From IMG/VR virus record IMGVR_UViG_3300032286_000905, positions 1 to 38,326 of that record: a stretch of 38,326 bases of DNA, one strand, 5' to 3'. Positions 1 to 8,735 of this stretch are shown here, piece by piece (within the stretch, counting starts at the first letter, position 1; every line of letters begins with the position of its first letter). The notes beneath the pieces are model-generated. The model saw nothing but the letters and a program-made list of their open reading frames with translations, made no database searches and was not told where the DNA came from. Both the position numbers and the translations under genes were made by a program. The DNA is from a virus.

Positions 1-14
1 GATTGACTCAAACA
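1..14. repeat. 14-base direct terminal repeat, left copy
   Basis: GATTGACTCAAACA opens the window and is repeated exactly as its last 14 bases. The repeat lies about 110 bases before the small terminase gene, where cos sits in lambda-like phages. It may be a cohesive-end sequence, a short terminal redundancy, or the overlap left when a circular assembly was cut open. The sequence alone cannot separate these. An inverted 11-base copy lies at 38080-38090. Confidence 0.85.
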
Positions 15-70
15 TGTTTTATTTTCTGACTGTCGGGGAATTTTTACCCTTTTAGGACAATAAATTTTAT

Positions 71-123
71 TACTAAAAATTTTTGACTTGTTTTAATGAG
101 TAAATATTTACTTAAATATAAAA
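71..123 (+). promoter_or_regulatory. putative promoter and operator palindrome before the terminase operon
   Basis: TTGACT (83-88) fits a sigma70 -35 box. About 16 bases on, TATTTA (105-110) could be the -10 box. The -10 lies inside a perfect 12-base palindrome, GTAAATATTTAC (100-111), which could be an operator. TACTAAAA at 71-78 is the same octamer that occurs three times in the control region near 36.4 kb. Transcription from here would start only a few bases before the ATG at 124, so the mRNA would be nearly leaderless, which fits the absence of a Shine-Dalgarno sequence there. Confidence 0.4.
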
Positions 124-669
124 ATGGCACTAATAAATAAATCTGCATTCGCTCGAAGAATTGGAAAAGATTCTAGAATTGTAAGACGACTTGCAACTGA
201 AAAAAGAATTAAAGAAAATGGCGATGGCATGATTGATACGGATCATCCACTAACCAAAAAATATTTAGAATCTATTGAAGAGACAAAAAAGAATACTAAG
301 ATTTTAGATATTGAAGAAAAAATTAATTCGTATGCCAGTCTTGAAGACCAAAAACTACAAGCTGAAATACAATTAAAACAAGAACAAGCTTTGGCAGTAA
401 AAACAAAACGTGCTCAATTACTTGGAATATTAATTCCTCGTAGTACGGTAGATCAAAAACTTTCCAAACTAGCGGAACAAATTTCCGCAAATATTCTTAC
501 GATACCAAGAAAGGGAACATCTCAAAGCCTGGCAATTATCCAAGCAGAATTGGAAAAACAAAATATTGCATTCGACGTAAGACAAGTAAAGGTAAAACTC
601 GAAACGGTTTGGAGAGAATTAGTATCCAAAGCATTAGAAAAAGCAAAGAACGGTGAAAGTGATGATTGA
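124..669 (+). CDS. terminase small subunit (probable)
   Basis: A 181-residue protein, charged and rich in Lys, Gln and Glu, with a DNA-binding-like N-terminus (residues 1-30, NKSAFARRIGKDSRIVRRL, resembling a helix-turn-helix) and a coiled-coil-like middle. It overlaps the large terminase gene by a few codons and is the first gene of the head operon, the position of lambda Nu1. It would recognise the packaging site and load the large subunit. No ribosome-binding site precedes the ATG. The assignment rests on position, size and the HTH-like start, not on a strong family motif. Confidence 0.7.
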   Translation: MALINKSAFARRIGKDSRIVRRLATEKRIKENGDGMIDTDHPLTKKYLESIEETKKNTKILDIEEKINSYASLEDQKLQAEIQLKQEQALAVKTKRAQLLGILIPRSTVDQKLSKLAEQISANILTIPRKGTSQSLAIIQAELEKQNIAFDVRQVKVKLETVWRELVSKALEKAKNGESDD

Positions 670-2569
670 ATTATCTGAAATTGTAGATCCGGATTGGATT
701 TTAAAATCCGAAAAATCAATTTCAAACCGTATAACAAAATTCATTCCTACAAAAACCACATCGGTAAAACCTTCCGAATGGGCTGAAAATAAACGTAGTA
801 TGCCAGTGGGAACAACCGACATGCCAGGTCAATTTTCTTGGACACCTACTCCGTATTTCAAAGAAATTATAGATAATTTTTCCGAGTCATCGAACATAGA
901 AAGTATTGCAATACTTAAAGGTGCCCAAATTGGTTACAATGTTGGATTGCTTGAAAATTTGATTGGATGGATTATTGATGAATCACCTGGTCCATCTATT
1001 TTTACATCGGGCGACCAAACCATGGCTGAAAATAATATGGAATTGAGAATTGATAAAATGATTCAATCGGCAAATATTAGTGACAAGATTTTTGCACAAG
1101 CTGACAATTTCCAAAATAAAAAAACAGGTAATACTAAATCTAAGAAAGAATTTCTTGGAGGTTTTCTTTTAGCAATCGGGCCAAACTCAGGATCCAAACT
1201 TAGAAACGTATCAATTAGATATGGATTGTTTGACGAAATAGATGCAAGTTTTGGAGAAATAAAAAAAGAAGGTGACTTTTTGGATATTATTGAAAGACGA
1301 TTTGACGCATTCGAGGACACAAGAAAAAAAATCTATGGATCTACTCCGACCGAATTAGAATCATCAAGAATTTGGAGACTATACCAACTAGGGGACCAAA
1401 GAAAGTATCACGTGCCATGTAAAAAATGTAAAAAGCTACAAGTTTTAAGTTTTTATCCCGATGAAAATGGTCGAGGTGGAATACATTATGAAAAAAAAGA
1501 TGGTAAGTTTATAAGGGAATCTGTTCATTATCGTTGTATTTTTTGTGATTCAAAATGGAAAAATTCAGATAAAACATTTTTTTTAGATCCTAAAAATGGT
1601 GCAAAATGGATACCAACTGCAAAAAGTCAAAAAGAAAATCACGTGTCATACTATTTACCGTCGTGGTATGCAGGTATCGGGCTAAGAACATGGGAATCAA
1701 TTTGTGAAGAATGGATTTTGAGCGAAGGTAATTTTTCAAAGTTAAAAGTATTTCAGAATACAGTCATCGGTATGCCATGGGAAAATCGTAAAAATGCAAT
1801 TGCCTACGAAAAAGTCATGCTCAGAAAAGGCGGATACGATTCCAGGCATTTACCGACCAATGTAAAACCATTATTGATTACTTGTGGGGTTGACATACAG
1901 GCGGATCGAATTGAATTGGAGGTAGTAGCTTGGCTCAGAAATTTTGAAAGTTATTCCATGGAATACAGGGTATTTTCAGGAGATACAAGTCAAATTGAAA
2001 ACTCTCCATATTCAGATTTAACTGAATTTCTTTACTCGGATTACAATGGATCTATTATTGATTTATGTTTTATAGACTCAGGATATAGACAGGATATAAT
2101 TTATCAATTTGTATCTCAGTTTGCAGGTGGTGTTTTTGCAATACAAGGAGATTCGGTATCTAGTAGAAAAGGAAAAGGGCCAGTTTTTCGAACATCTTTT
2201 TTGTCATCCTATGGAATTGAAAGAGTGGATTTATTCACCGACATTTTAAAACAAGAATTCTATGGCTATGTCCAAAAATCTTTGGGAGACGGTGGCGAAA
2301 TACCAAGGGGATATTGTCATTTTCCTAGTGATTATACAGATAAAATTTTTAAAATGTATCTCAGTGAAAACAGAGTACCAGAAATAACCAAAGGCGGAAC
2401 GACTGTTTATCGATGGAAAAAAATACATGAAAGAAACGAAGCTTTAGATTGTAGGGTGTATGCTATGGGTGCAGTTTATTACATAGCGTGGGCGTATGCT
2501 CAAAATAATGGATTGGAATACATCGAATGGAATGAATTTTGGAATAGTTTAGAGAATGGAGAGGTATAA
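653..2569 (+). CDS. terL: terminase large subunit, GpA family
   Basis: DNA-packaging motor ATPase and nuclease. Residues 88-97 (LKGAQIGYNV) form the deviant Walker A box typical of the GpA family, and YGLFDEID (190-197) is Walker B plus the catalytic Glu. CKKC and CIFC pairs between about 255 and 300 form a zinc-binding insert. The nuclease half has CGVDIQADRIELE, CFIDSGY and a late Asp in NEALDCRVYA. The length of 638 aa is normal. The start may be GTG at 653 or ATG at 662. Both lie inside the end of the small subunit gene, so translation is probably coupled. Confidence 0.93.
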   Translation: MKVMIELSEIVDPDWILKSEKSISNRITKFIPTKTTSVKPSEWAENKRSMPVGTTDMPGQFSWTPTPYFKEIIDNFSESSNIESIAILKGAQIGYNVGLLENLIGWIIDESPGPSIFTSGDQTMAENNMELRIDKMIQSANISDKIFAQADNFQNKKTGNTKSKKEFLGGFLLAIGPNSGSKLRNVSIRYGLFDEIDASFGEIKKEGDFLDIIERRFDAFEDTRKKIYGSTPTELESSRIWRLYQLGDQRKYHVPCKKCKKLQVLSFYPDENGRGGIHYEKKDGKFIRESVHYRCIFCDSKWKNSDKTFFLDPKNGAKWIPTAKSQKENHVSYYLPSWYAGIGLRTWESICEEWILSEGNFSKLKVFQNTVIGMPWENRKNAIAYEKVMLRKGGYDSRHLPTNVKPLLITCGVDIQADRIELEVVAWLRNFESYSMEYRVFSGDTSQIENSPYSDLTEFLYSDYNGSIIDLCFIDSGYRQDIIYQFVSQFAGGVFAIQGDSVSSRKGKGPVFRTSFLSSYGIERVDLFTDILKQEFYGYVQKSLGDGGEIPRGYCHFPSDYTDKIFKMYLSENRVPEITKGGTTVYRWKKIHERNEALDCRVYAMGAVYYIAWAYAQNNGLEYIEWNEFWNSLENGEV

Positions 2570-2852
2570 AAAAATACTTGACAGAATAAAAAATACAATT
2601 AGAAAGTATTTCATGTCCATCGAATCGGAAAAACAAGCTCTAAGAAATCGTATTTCAGCAATAAATACTATATTGTCAGACGTAAATTATTTAAAAACCG
2701 AATCGTATACTTTGAACACTGGGCAAGGAAGTCAATCAGCGAAATACAGATCATTAAAAGATTTACGAATGGAATTGGATGAATTAGAGGCTGAATTAGC
2801 AAACTTGGAAGGAAATGGGCTGTTATCGGTGGATTTTGTAAGACAATATTAG
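2556..2852 (+). CDS. gpW-like head-tail joining protein (probable)
   Basis: A small helical protein of 98 aa. The pattern near residues 50-90 (YTLNTGQGSQSAKYRSLKDLRMELDELEAEL) matches the gpW/DUF6148 type: a beta hairpin followed by a long acidic helix. In lambda-like phages this gene lies between terminase and portal, as here, and its product seals the portal after packaging. The first ATG overlaps the end of terL. A second ATG at 2613 (MSIESEKQ) would give a 79-residue protein closer to the usual family length, so the true start is uncertain. Confidence 0.65.
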   Translation: MERYKKILDRIKNTIRKYFMSIESEKQALRNRISAINTILSDVNYLKTESYTLNTGQGSQSAKYRSLKDLRMELDELEAELANLEGNGLLSVDFVRQY

Positions 2853-2853
2853 T

Positions 2854-4452
2854 ATGGGATTAATTGACAGATTCAAAAAATACATAAAAAAACAAGATTC
2901 CATTAACGGTATTATACCCTATGGCGGAGATCGTCCAAATTTAAAGGGTGTATCTCAGATAGGATATTTCCAAAATGGCTATGTTTACGGGTGGTTTGGA
3001 CAAAAATATTCCGATGGATTGCCATTTACTACTACAATTTTTAAGAATTATAAAGAATTAAGAAACCAAGCTCGAAAATCTCATCTTGAATCTACCGAAA
3101 CAAGATCCATTGTAGGACGTATTGCAGATTTAGCAATCCATACAGGACTAAGAATGCAATCGACTCCCGAATGGTATTTGATTGATCCGAATGATGAATT
3201 GACCAATGAAGACCGTAGAAAATTTACAAAAAACATAGAAGCTCGATGGAAATTGTATTTCGAATCCAAAGAATGTGATTCAACTGGACAATGGGCAGGC
3301 GGTCAAATTCAGCATTTTGTAAAAACTAGAATGATTGTTGACGGTGAAGTTTTAGCAGTCATACGAAAAGATGAATCGTCAAATCGTATGTCGCCAATTG
3401 CATTACAATTTTATAATGTCGACCAATTGGGATCGGCTTCGGATGATGATTTGTATTCCGTAACACAAAGAAAAAACTATTACAAAGATGGAATTGAATA
3501 CGATAGCCAAGGAAAAACAGTAGCGTATTTCATTTCGGGCGTAAGGGTTCCAAAATATTCACCAAATGGCGATTTATGGGTAATACATTATTTTGAGCGT
3601 GAAGAACCCGGACAGATGCGAGGCATTTCGAGATTATCTCCGATATTACATGATCTTTCAAAATTAACAAGTTACAAAGTAGCTGAATTACAGGCGGCTG
3701 TTATGAATGCCAGTATCGCAGCGTGGGTTAAACCTGGTAACGCTCCAAGTTCCCGTCCATTGATGGGTATTGCAAGAAAAGCAGAATTTCAATCCATAGA
3801 TTTAGCAGTAGATCAAACTATAAAACAAGCACAACTAACACAACCAGGTATTTTTGTTCAAAACTTAAAAGCCAACGAAGAATTAATTTCGTATGATACG
3901 AAAAGACCAAATGTAAATTTTGATTTGTTTGTAAAATCAATGATGAAATATCTTGGCGGATCTATGGGAATGCCAGTGGAAGTAATCGAATTAACATTCA
4001 ACCAAAACTATTCCGCATCACGTGCAACTTTAATATTAGCATGGAGAATGCTAGAAATTGAAAGAGAAAAAGACAATAATGGTTTCAATCGACCATGGTT
4101 TGAATCGTGGTTTATGGAAGAAGTTCGCAAGGGAAACATAATTGCTAACGGCTTAGAATCTCCCGTAATACGAAATGCATGGATTAAAACTGACTGGGTA
4201 GGTATCGCAAAACCTGACATTGACCCAAATAAAACAGCAATGGCAAGAAAACAAAATATAGATTTAGGTCTTACAACTCATGAAAGGGAATCCTTGGATC
4301 ATAATGGTACGGAATTTGATGAAAACATAGCTTTACTAGAAGACGAAAATATAAAACTAGCAAAGGTAAATATTCCAATAAATACCGACATACAAAATGC
4401 TGAAATACAATCTGATGGAAATATGGATAGTGCGACAACTGCAAACAATTAA
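2854..4452 (+). CDS. portal protein, lambda family
   Basis: A 532-residue protein of the lambda gpB portal family. It forms the dodecameric ring at the unique capsid vertex through which DNA enters and leaves. Family features are the N-terminal LESTETRSIVGRIADLAIHTGLRM helix, the central EREEPGQMRGISRLSPILHDLSKL segment, and the later FNQNYSASRATLILAWRMLE clip/stem region. It starts one base after the preceding stop, and its place between gpW and the protease is standard. Confidence 0.93.
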   Translation: MGLIDRFKKYIKKQDSINGIIPYGGDRPNLKGVSQIGYFQNGYVYGWFGQKYSDGLPFTTTIFKNYKELRNQARKSHLESTETRSIVGRIADLAIHTGLRMQSTPEWYLIDPNDELTNEDRRKFTKNIEARWKLYFESKECDSTGQWAGGQIQHFVKTRMIVDGEVLAVIRKDESSNRMSPIALQFYNVDQLGSASDDDLYSVTQRKNYYKDGIEYDSQGKTVAYFISGVRVPKYSPNGDLWVIHYFEREEPGQMRGISRLSPILHDLSKLTSYKVAELQAAVMNASIAAWVKPGNAPSSRPLMGIARKAEFQSIDLAVDQTIKQAQLTQPGIFVQNLKANEELISYDTKRPNVNFDLFVKSMMKYLGGSMGMPVEVIELTFNQNYSASRATLILAWRMLEIEREKDNNGFNRPWFESWFMEEVRKGNIIANGLESPVIRNAWIKTDWVGIAKPDIDPNKTAMARKQNIDLGLTTHERESLDHNGTEFDENIALLEDENIKLAKVNIPINTDIQNAEIQSDGNMDSATTANN

Positions 4453-4517
4453 TTTTATTAGCAATATCACAGAAAAAAATATTGACAGTACTTCAAAAAT
4501 AAACAAGATAAAAAAAT

Positions 4518-5711
4518 ATGGATATGTTTTTTCTTATGAATAGCCTAGAAGTTCAAAAATATAATAAAGATTTAGAGAATTTCAATAAAAATCAAGGGAA
4601 TTTTAATCCCGAAAACAGAATATCCATGTCCGTATCTCAGATAGATTCTCCAAAAAAATTATATGAAGTAGATAAGGACGGCATAGCACACGCACAAATA
4701 AAAGGCGTATTATCTAATAAAGTTTCCATGTTTGATAAAATTTTTGGTTATGCCCCAACTTTGACATACCAAGAAATCGTTGACATGGCTGACCAAGTAG
4801 ATTCCGATCCGAGAGTCAAAGAGTTAGTAATACATGCAGACTCCCCAGGTGGCTACTCGATGGGATCGGATGACGCAAGTGTAGCAATAAGTCTTATTAA
4901 TAAACCAGTAACTACTATGATAGAAGGTCAATTGGCATCGGCTGCATATTACGTGACGGCTGGATCTGATAAAATAATAGCAACTAGCGAACAAAACCAA
5001 ATTGGATCTATCGGAACAGTAGTAACTATTCCCATAGATGTCGAAACTGTCAAAATAAGTTCTTCCGATGCTCCATATAAATCCCCGGATATAATGACCC
5101 CAGAGGGAAAAGCAGTCATACAAAAACAACTCGACGAAATACAAAGTTTATTTGTAAGACGTGTGGCTGAGGGAAGAGGCGTATCAATTCAAAAAGTTCA
5201 ATCCGATTACGGGCAAGGTGGGGTTTTTCTTGCAAGACAAGCTTTATCGGTTGGAATGATTGACGAAATACGAACACTAGAAGACAGAAAAAAACCAATA
5301 CAAGTATCACAAGTGCAATCCATCCACTCTGCAAAAACAGAGAATAATTATGACAAGGGGAAGAAAATGGATTTAGAAAAATTAAAATCAGAGTACCCCG
5401 CAGTTTTTGCGGAGGTTTTACAGATTGGCGTAAGACAGGAAAGAGAAAGAGTGAATTCTTTAAAATCTTTTGCTGAAGCTGACAAAGAAAATCAAAAAGT
5501 AAAAGAAATCGTAGAAGAAGCAATACAAAACGGAAATTCTTTTGAATCAATTCAAGCTAAACTAATAGTAGCAATGCGAGATTACAAAGTGTCTAACAAA
5601 GCTCCTGAAATTCCTGTAAATCCTATTGATCCAATCGAAGGAAAACAAGAATCTAATTCAGAAGAAATTGACAAAGCATTTTCTAAAATGTTTTCGAGAG
5701 GTAAAAAATAA
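4518..5711 (+). CDS. capsid maturation protease, S49/SppA-like (lambda C type)
   Basis: Head protease of 397 aa. The ClpP/SppA-type fold shows in ADSPGGYSMGSD (about residues 110-121) and GQLASAAYYVTAGSDKIIA (about 138-156), where the Ser in LASAAYY is the expected nucleophile. LFVRRVAEGRGVS follows, as in the S49 family. The C-terminal third (about 284-397) is charged and helical and resembles a scaffold. A stop codon at 4509-4511 rules out a start before 4512. The ATG at 4518 has only a weak ribosome site and ATG 4536 is an alternative. See the nested start at 5367. Confidence 0.9.
   Translation: MDMFFLMNSLEVQKYNKDLENFNKNQGNFNPENRISMSVSQIDSPKKLYEVDKDGIAHAQIKGVLSNKVSMFDKIFGYAPTLTYQEIVDMADQVDSDPRVKELVIHADSPGGYSMGSDDASVAISLINKPVTTMIEGQLASAAYYVTAGSDKIIATSEQNQIGSIGTVVTIPIDVETVKISSSDAPYKSPDIMTPEGKAVIQKQLDEIQSLFVRRVAEGRGVSIQKVQSDYGQGGVFLARQALSVGMIDEIRTLEDRKKPIQVSQVQSIHSAKTENNYDKGKKMDLEKLKSEYPAVFAEVLQIGVRQERERVNSLKSFAEADKENQKVKEIVEEAIQNGNSFESIQAKLIVAMRDYKVSNKAPEIPVNPIDPIEGKQESNSEEIDKAFSKMFSRGKK
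5367..5711 (+). CDS. nested capsid scaffold from an internal start (Nu3-like, inferred)
   Basis: Inside the protease gene, in the same frame, an ATG at 5367 is preceded by AAGGGGAAG (5355-5363), a far better ribosome-binding site than that of the parent gene. The product would be 114 aa, MDLEKLKSEYPAVFAEVLQI onward, highly charged and helical. Lambda makes scaffold Nu3 from the 3' end of gene C in exactly this way. The strong internal site and the domain boundary are seen directly. The scaffold role is inferred by analogy. Confidence 0.72.
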   Translation: MDLEKLKSEYPAVFAEVLQIGVRQERERVNSLKSFAEADKENQKVKEIVEEAIQNGNSFESIQAKLIVAMRDYKVSNKAPEIPVNPIDPIEGKQESNSEEIDKAFSKMFSRGKK

Positions 5712-5713
5712 TT

Positions 5714-6427
5714 ATGGCAAATCCAGTAATAACAAATATTAATAACCGTGCAAATATCCTAGGGCCATTTACAAAGAAAATTGAAAAAACAATTTTGCAA
5801 GATGCAAGTGCTGTAATACCAAGCGGTGCAGTGATGGGCGTGGTTTCCGTTGGTGCAATTACGGCGGCGGCTAAATCAGGTGGTAATACAGGAAACGGAA
5901 CATGTACTGTATTAACAGTTAAAGACGGTGCAAAAGCTGGGGTTTATACAGTAAGAATTGTAAGAGTAGCAACTCATATTTTTGATTTTGAAGTCAAAAA
6001 TCCTAACGGAGATCAAATTGGATTTGGAACCGTAGAAGGTTCAGGTGCAACTTTTGTTTTTTCAAAAGAAATTCAATTTACAATGACAGACGGATCAACT
6101 GATTTTATAAAAGGCGATGGCTTTGATATTACAGTAGCGGCTGGATCTGGAAAACTAAAAAGATGTGATTCAACTGCAGTAGATGGTTCTCAATATCCTA
6201 AATATATATTGGTTGAAGCAACCGATGCAATAGCAGGCGATGTAATACGAGAAGTAGTTTATGATACAAACGTAAGAGAAGATTTCTTGGTATTCACAGG
6301 ATCAGAAACTTTAGCTACTAACGTAGACGGAAATAATTTTAGGTATCACCTAGCTCAGATAGGCGGTGATTTTGGTGGGATAATGTGTATCTCAGGAACA
6401 AATTTAACAGCATACGATAATCAATAG
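5714..6427 (+). CDS. head decoration protein, lambda gpD-like with an inserted domain
   Basis: A 237-residue protein. The N-terminus (ILGPFTKKIEKTILQDASAVIPSGAVMGVV) and the C-terminal part (GDVIREVVYDTNVREDFLVF) match the gpD/head-stabilisation family, whose trimers cap expanded capsids. Plain gpD is about 110 aa. Here a beta-rich stretch (about residues 55-145: GTCTVLTVKDGAKAG through DGFDITVAAGSG) is inserted, as in many longer decoration proteins. It lies directly before the major capsid gene with a GAGG ribosome site. Confidence 0.82.
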   Translation: MANPVITNINNRANILGPFTKKIEKTILQDASAVIPSGAVMGVVSVGAITAAAKSGGNTGNGTCTVLTVKDGAKAGVYTVRIVRVATHIFDFEVKNPNGDQIGFGTVEGSGATFVFSKEIQFTMTDGSTDFIKGDGFDITVAAGSGKLKRCDSTAVDGSQYPKYILVEATDAIAGDVIREVVYDTNVREDFLVFTGSETLATNVDGNNFRYHLAQIGGDFGGIMCISGTNLTAYDNQ

Positions 6428-6439
6428 GAGAATAATTAA

Positions 6440-7504
6440 ATGTCAGACATATTTCAAAGAGCAATGCTTGAAGCTTACGAAGAAGGGGTTTCAAGCGATC
6501 CAGAACAATATTTTCTTTCTAATTTATTTAGAGAAGAAGTCATATCTCCCGTTGACGAAATTGAATTAGATGTTATACGTGGAAGTAGAAAAATCGCTGC
6601 GGATGTAACACGTGGCGGTGGCGTAGGAAATACAAACTACGTTCAGCAATACACAAACAAGTCATACAAAGTGCCATTGTATTGGGAACAAACTCCTATT
6701 ACAGCGTCAATGCTTAATAAAAGAGTGCCTGGAATGGATGCTTTCCGTTCTCCAGCTATGAGCGAAGCTGCTAAAATTGGGTATCACGTAGGACGAGCTC
6801 AATCCGAACAAGTAAAGAAAATAAAAAGAGCGATTGAATTACAAGCTGCACAAGCTCTACAAACTGGAATTGTAACACTAAAAAACGCTGATAACATTGA
6901 TTTTCATAAAGATGCAACTCTTAACAATGTTCCATCAACAAAATGGGACAACTCTGGAACTCCAATTGATGACATTGAAGCTTTAGCAGTAGAAATTTTT
7001 CAAAAAGGAAAAGTAAAACCAAACACTGCAATTTTCTCTCAAAATGCATGGGTAGCATTCAGAAAAAATGCAAATGTTCAATCCTTTTTTGATAAAAGAT
7101 TTATCGAACCGGGACTATTAAGACCCGAAGAAACTGTCTTAGGTGCAACTCTTCAAGGTCGTATTGCAATCGGTGATTTTATGCTTAACCTTTATACCTA
7201 TAATGGATTTTACGAAAATTCTAGTGGTACTAATGTGTCATACATGAATACAGAAACCGTAATTGTTATGAATTCACTTGCACAACTTGCAAAGGGATAT
7301 GGTGCTACCGAAGTATTAGTAGAATCAAGAGAGGACTACAGAAATTTGGGTTTACCAGAATTGCCTGAATTTGTGGCTGGTGCTTATGTACCATTCTACT
7401 ATACAATGGCTCCATCCACTATGTATGCAGGTGTGCAATCGGCTCCAATTGTAATACCAAAGGCAATTGATACAATCGGAACAATTACCGACTGTCTTAC
7501 ATAA
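6440..7504 (+). CDS. major capsid protein, lambda gpE family
   Basis: A 354-residue major head protein. Family signs are the central REEVISPVDEIELDVIRGSRKIAADVTRGG, the VPLYWEQTPITASMLNKRVPG segment (the gpE pattern on parallel E-loop and spine elements), and the late VLVESREDYRNLGLPELPEFVAGAYVPFYY. The strong ribosome site TAGGAG before the ATG suits a highly expressed protein. It follows the decoration gene as D and E do in lambda. Confidence 0.92.
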   Translation: MSDIFQRAMLEAYEEGVSSDPEQYFLSNLFREEVISPVDEIELDVIRGSRKIAADVTRGGGVGNTNYVQQYTNKSYKVPLYWEQTPITASMLNKRVPGMDAFRSPAMSEAAKIGYHVGRAQSEQVKKIKRAIELQAAQALQTGIVTLKNADNIDFHKDATLNNVPSTKWDNSGTPIDDIEALAVEIFQKGKVKPNTAIFSQNAWVAFRKNANVQSFFDKRFIEPGLLRPEETVLGATLQGRIAIGDFMLNLYTYNGFYENSSGTNVSYMNTETVIVMNSLAQLAKGYGATEVLVESREDYRNLGLPELPEFVAGAYVPFYYTMAPSTMYAGVQSAPIVIPKAIDTIGTITDCLT

Positions 7505-7513
7505 GGTTTCGAT

Positions 7514-7759
7514 ATGAAATACATATTGAAAGGATGTTTTTCAGCGAGAGGTTTTGAAAGAATCAAAGACGGGGACGAAATCCCCGTTGGATGGTTTGAC
7601 GAATTGACGATTGATAAAATGATTAAAAAAGGTACGATTGTAGTAATACAACCAGAGCAAGAAAAACAAGAAATTATTGAAGAAATTGAAACTGAAATGG
7701 AAATAGAATCCAAAGATGAAATTTTCGAGAACAAGAAAAAAGGAATAAGAAGAAAATAA
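7514..7759 (+). CDS. small head protein in the FI position, function unknown
   Basis: An 81-residue protein with a compact N-terminal part (MKYILKGCFSARGFERIKDGDEIPVGWFDELTIDKMIKKG) and a very charged tail of Glu followed by Lys. It lies directly after the capsid gene, where lambda carries FI, but it is shorter and I see no certain homology. The AAGG ribosome site and tight spacing show that it belongs to the head operon. A role in head completion or packaging is inferred only from position. Confidence 0.6.
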   Translation: MKYILKGCFSARGFERIKDGDEIPVGWFDELTIDKMIKKGTIVVIQPEQEKQEIIEEIETEMEIESKDEIFENKKKGIRRK

Positions 7760-8149
7760 ATGCCAGGTGGAATACTTACATTAGCCGAAAGTGATCTTTC
7801 AGCTTCCTTAGAATCAGATTTCGGAAGGCTTGTAAGTATCACATTTCAATCAGGTGTTAAAAATGTTTATGGTCAGGTAAACAGGATTAACGCTTTGACC
7901 GATCCCCAAACAGGTTTGATGGTAAATATTCCTAGAATTTCAGTAACGGTTCGTATTTCAAGCTTACAAAATGAAAATTTAATTAACAATTTAGATGTAT
8001 CGACAACAGATATTACAGGCGATACAATTACGGGAAAAGTAATAAATGTAAAACCAGATTTGACATTGGGATTTATAACTTTTGAAATAAGCGAAAAGAA
8101 AATTAATCAAACTAAGATAGACTTAAAGTATGCCGGCTCCTCAGTTTAA
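7760..8149 (+). CDS. head-tail connector protein, FII-like (probable)
   Basis: A 129-residue beta-rich protein (GRLVSITFQSGVKNVYGQVNRINALTDPQTGLMVNIPRISVTVRISSL) with the size and position of lambda FII-type head-tail joining proteins, which fill the interface between the closed portal and the tail. It starts right after the preceding stop and overlaps the next gene by 20 bases. The family match is by general pattern rather than a clear motif. Confidence 0.6.
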   Translation: MPGGILTLAESDLSASLESDFGRLVSITFQSGVKNVYGQVNRINALTDPQTGLMVNIPRISVTVRISSLQNENLINNLDVSTTDITGDTITGKVINVKPDLTLGFITFEISEKKINQTKIDLKYAGSSV

Positions 8150-8723
8150 TATTGGATCGTATCACTATTTTTATAAAATATTGATTGCTACTTTAAAGTC
8201 ATACGCAACAGCACAAGGAATATTAGATCCTGAATTAGGGTTTAAAGTTTTTGAGTCATACAGAGATTTTGGAATACAAGATTTGCCATTAGTAAATATT
8301 TATCCTCCAAGTCTTAATAATATTGACGGTCGTAGTACGTCAAGAAATAGATGGGTTTATGCTTGTGAATTCGAATTGGACATTGTAACACAAGGTTACG
8401 AATACAAGGAAGGTGTTAGTATTTATTCTGCAGATCAAAGAGCGGTTGAAAGATTACTTGTTTTACAACAACAAGTTTTAAATGCTATTTATGCATTACA
8501 ACAGGCCGACTTTGGTTTTGATGCTGGCGAAATCTCACGAAAAACTTTTCCAAGTATTCAATCATATAATCAAATGAACCAACAGCAAGAATCTATTTTA
8601 GTAGGAAGTAAAATGACTTTTTCAATGGAATTTGAATGGGTTCCGAGTGAAATACAAAGACCATTATTAACAGATATACAAATTACAGGCAATAAATTAG
8701 AATTAAATTATGATTTTACTTAG
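8130..8723 (+). CDS. tail completion/terminator-like protein (probable)
   Basis: A 197-residue protein placed between the head-tail connector and the tail sheath, which is where Mu gp37 or gpU-type tail terminators are found. The text NRWVYACEFELDIVTQGYEYKEGVSIYSADQRAVERLLVLQQQVLNAIYAL has the alternating strand and helix layout of terminator proteins, but it is longer than usual. It overlaps the preceding gene by 20 bases. Function inferred from gene order. Confidence 0.55.
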   Translation: MPAPQFNIGSYHYFYKILIATLKSYATAQGILDPELGFKVFESYRDFGIQDLPLVNIYPPSLNNIDGRSTSRNRWVYACEFELDIVTQGYEYKEGVSIYSADQRAVERLLVLQQQVLNAIYALQQADFGFDAGEISRKTFPSIQSYNQMNQQQESILVGSKMTFSMEFEWVPSEIQRPLLTDIQITGNKLELNYDFT

Positions 8724-8735
8724 GAGTAATACAAA

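Noticed and set aside
4824-5550. Long - strand frames opposite the protease gene
   Set aside because: Antisense shadows with biased composition and no signals; the + strand gene is certain.
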